Shown here: positions 13,772 to 14,178 of the stretch, piece after piece
Position numbering within the stretch: position 1 is the first letter of the stretch
Layout: every line of letters begins with the position of its first letter
From: Symbiodinium natans
Lineage: Eukaryota > Sar > Dinophyceae > Suessiales > Symbiodiniaceae
Assembly: GCA_905221605.1 (NCBI GenBank)
Contig: CAJNDS010000601.1
Coordinates: 92,501-106,678 of the forward strand
DNA length: 14,178 bases
Reading direction: 5' to 3'
The notes under the pieces: generated by a model
The model's database searches: none
The model's input: only the letters and a program-made list of their open reading frames with translations
What the model was told of the DNA's origin: nothing
Program-made: the position numbers and the translations under genes

Positions 13772-13859
13772 CTTCAGTTCCTGTGAGTGATGTTAAGGTT
13801 GATGCCAGACGCGCTTGTTTCAGGGCTCGGGGTTTATGTGGCTTACACCAACATCACTA

Positions 13860-13888
13860 CAGCCCTAGACCCTAAGCCCTAAAAACCT
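13860..13888 (-). repeat. Worn CCCTAAA tract beside the intact inverted-repeat element
   Basis: CCCTAGACCCTAAGCCCTAA has three to four degenerate units. It lies just left of the element at 13901, so both members of this element family neighbour telomeric sequence. Confidence 0.75.
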
Positions 13889-13900
13889 CGAGGGGTGTGG

Positions 13901-14004
13901 CTTGGGACGTTCCCCCTTATACTAACAGTCCTTTACAAGGATTATATAGTACCCCCGGTTATAATCCTGTTAAGGGCTGTTAGTATAAGGGGGAACATCC
14001 CAAG
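13901..14004. mobile_element. Intact 104-bp inverted-repeat element
   Basis: The left arm 13901-13946 starts CTTGGGACGTTCCCCCTTAT. The right arm 13960-14004 ends ATAAGGGGGAACATCCCAAG. They pair over about 45 bp with three substitutions and a one-base indel, around the 13-nt loop TAGTACCCCCGGT. Flanking GTGTGG and GTGTAG could be a six-base target duplication with one mismatch, but this is weak. No coding capacity. The fold would also suit a structured RNA, but no promoter is visible. Confidence 0.75.
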
Positions 14005-14178
14005 GTGTAGCGGTGTCGGTTTGGGGTGTAGCGGCTGGAGTTGTGAAGCCCGAGCGCCCTGCAGCGGTGCTCCACTTGGGATCCATAAGTAGTGTTACAG
14101 GTACCCCACATAAGCTTACCCTAAGGGTCCATGTACCTAAATAGGGAGTACTTGGGCCCTAAAGGATCTCTTATATAG
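14005..14178. other. Unassigned right end
   Basis: Contains CCCTAAGGGTCC and CCTAAATAGGG, which are telomere-like only in pieces. A 65-codon frame (13895-14092) is mostly the inverted-repeat element read through. No gene is supported. Confidence 0.4.

Noticed and set aside
13895-14092. 65-codon plus-strand open frame with a hydrophobic start (MWLGTFPLILTVL)
   Set aside because: Most of it is the inverted-repeat element itself. The sister element does not keep the frame.

Overview
This window holds no gene I can name. It is a eukaryotic, repeat-dominated, probably subtelomeric or otherwise heterochromatic stretch. Many interstitial tracts of the TTTAGGG telomere repeat lie in its right third, in both orientations. 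This repeat is typical of land plants and many green algae, and also of coccidian apicomplexans, chromerid algae and dinoflagellates. An algal or alveolate protist such as a chromerid is my tentative guess from the mix of satellites, scraps of GC-rich coding-like sequence and telomere tracts. The sequence does not prove it. There is no rRNA, recognisable tRNA, CRISPR array, bacterial operon structure or intact transposase.

Layout. (1) 11-106 is an AGT/AAT microsatellite. (2) 186-5260 is a decayed satellite built from a roughly 30-40 bp ancestral motif (GAGCTCCTCTATCTC...TGCAGGAAATGAGA). It is organised into longer modules, here called D, B', A, C and B. The order D-B'-A-C-B occurs twice, about 3.4 kb apart, and the second copy is interrupted by about 350 bp of unrelated sequence (3891-4240). 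(3) 5261-5683 holds degenerate copies of a 141-bp foldback element. (4) 5690-5990 is a degenerate GTATGCACTT repeat. (5) 5991-6297 is unassigned. (6) 6298-6866 is a 42-bp minisatellite with an EcoRI and an NcoI site in almost every unit. It is free of stops in all three forward frames. (7) 6871-9830 is a higher-order satellite. It is made of 67-bp hairpin monomers (stem up to 29 bp, constant 13-nt GC-rich loop) punctuated by 141-bp foldback elements. (8) 9831-14178 is a mosaic of telomeric tracts, variant telomeric tracts (TCTAGGG, TTTAGGGG), G/C-tract sequences, a dispersed CTACCCATGAACCTCC repeat, short coding-like scraps and two related 103-104 bp inverted-repeat elements.

Most notable points. 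First, one of the two inverted-repeat elements (13506-13631) carries exactly GG(TTTAGGG)3 inserted after a TTAG. The sister element at 13901-14004 shows the uninterrupted site, which is what telomerase priming at a broken end would leave. Second, the foldback element, with its closing stem, side hairpins and 29-bp central hairpin, recurs as the punctuation of the hairpin satellite. Third, a 37-codon coding-like piece with about 81% G/C at third positions is sandwiched between opposed telomeric tracts (11454-11576). All readings of function are inference. The repeats, stems and spacings are visible directly.
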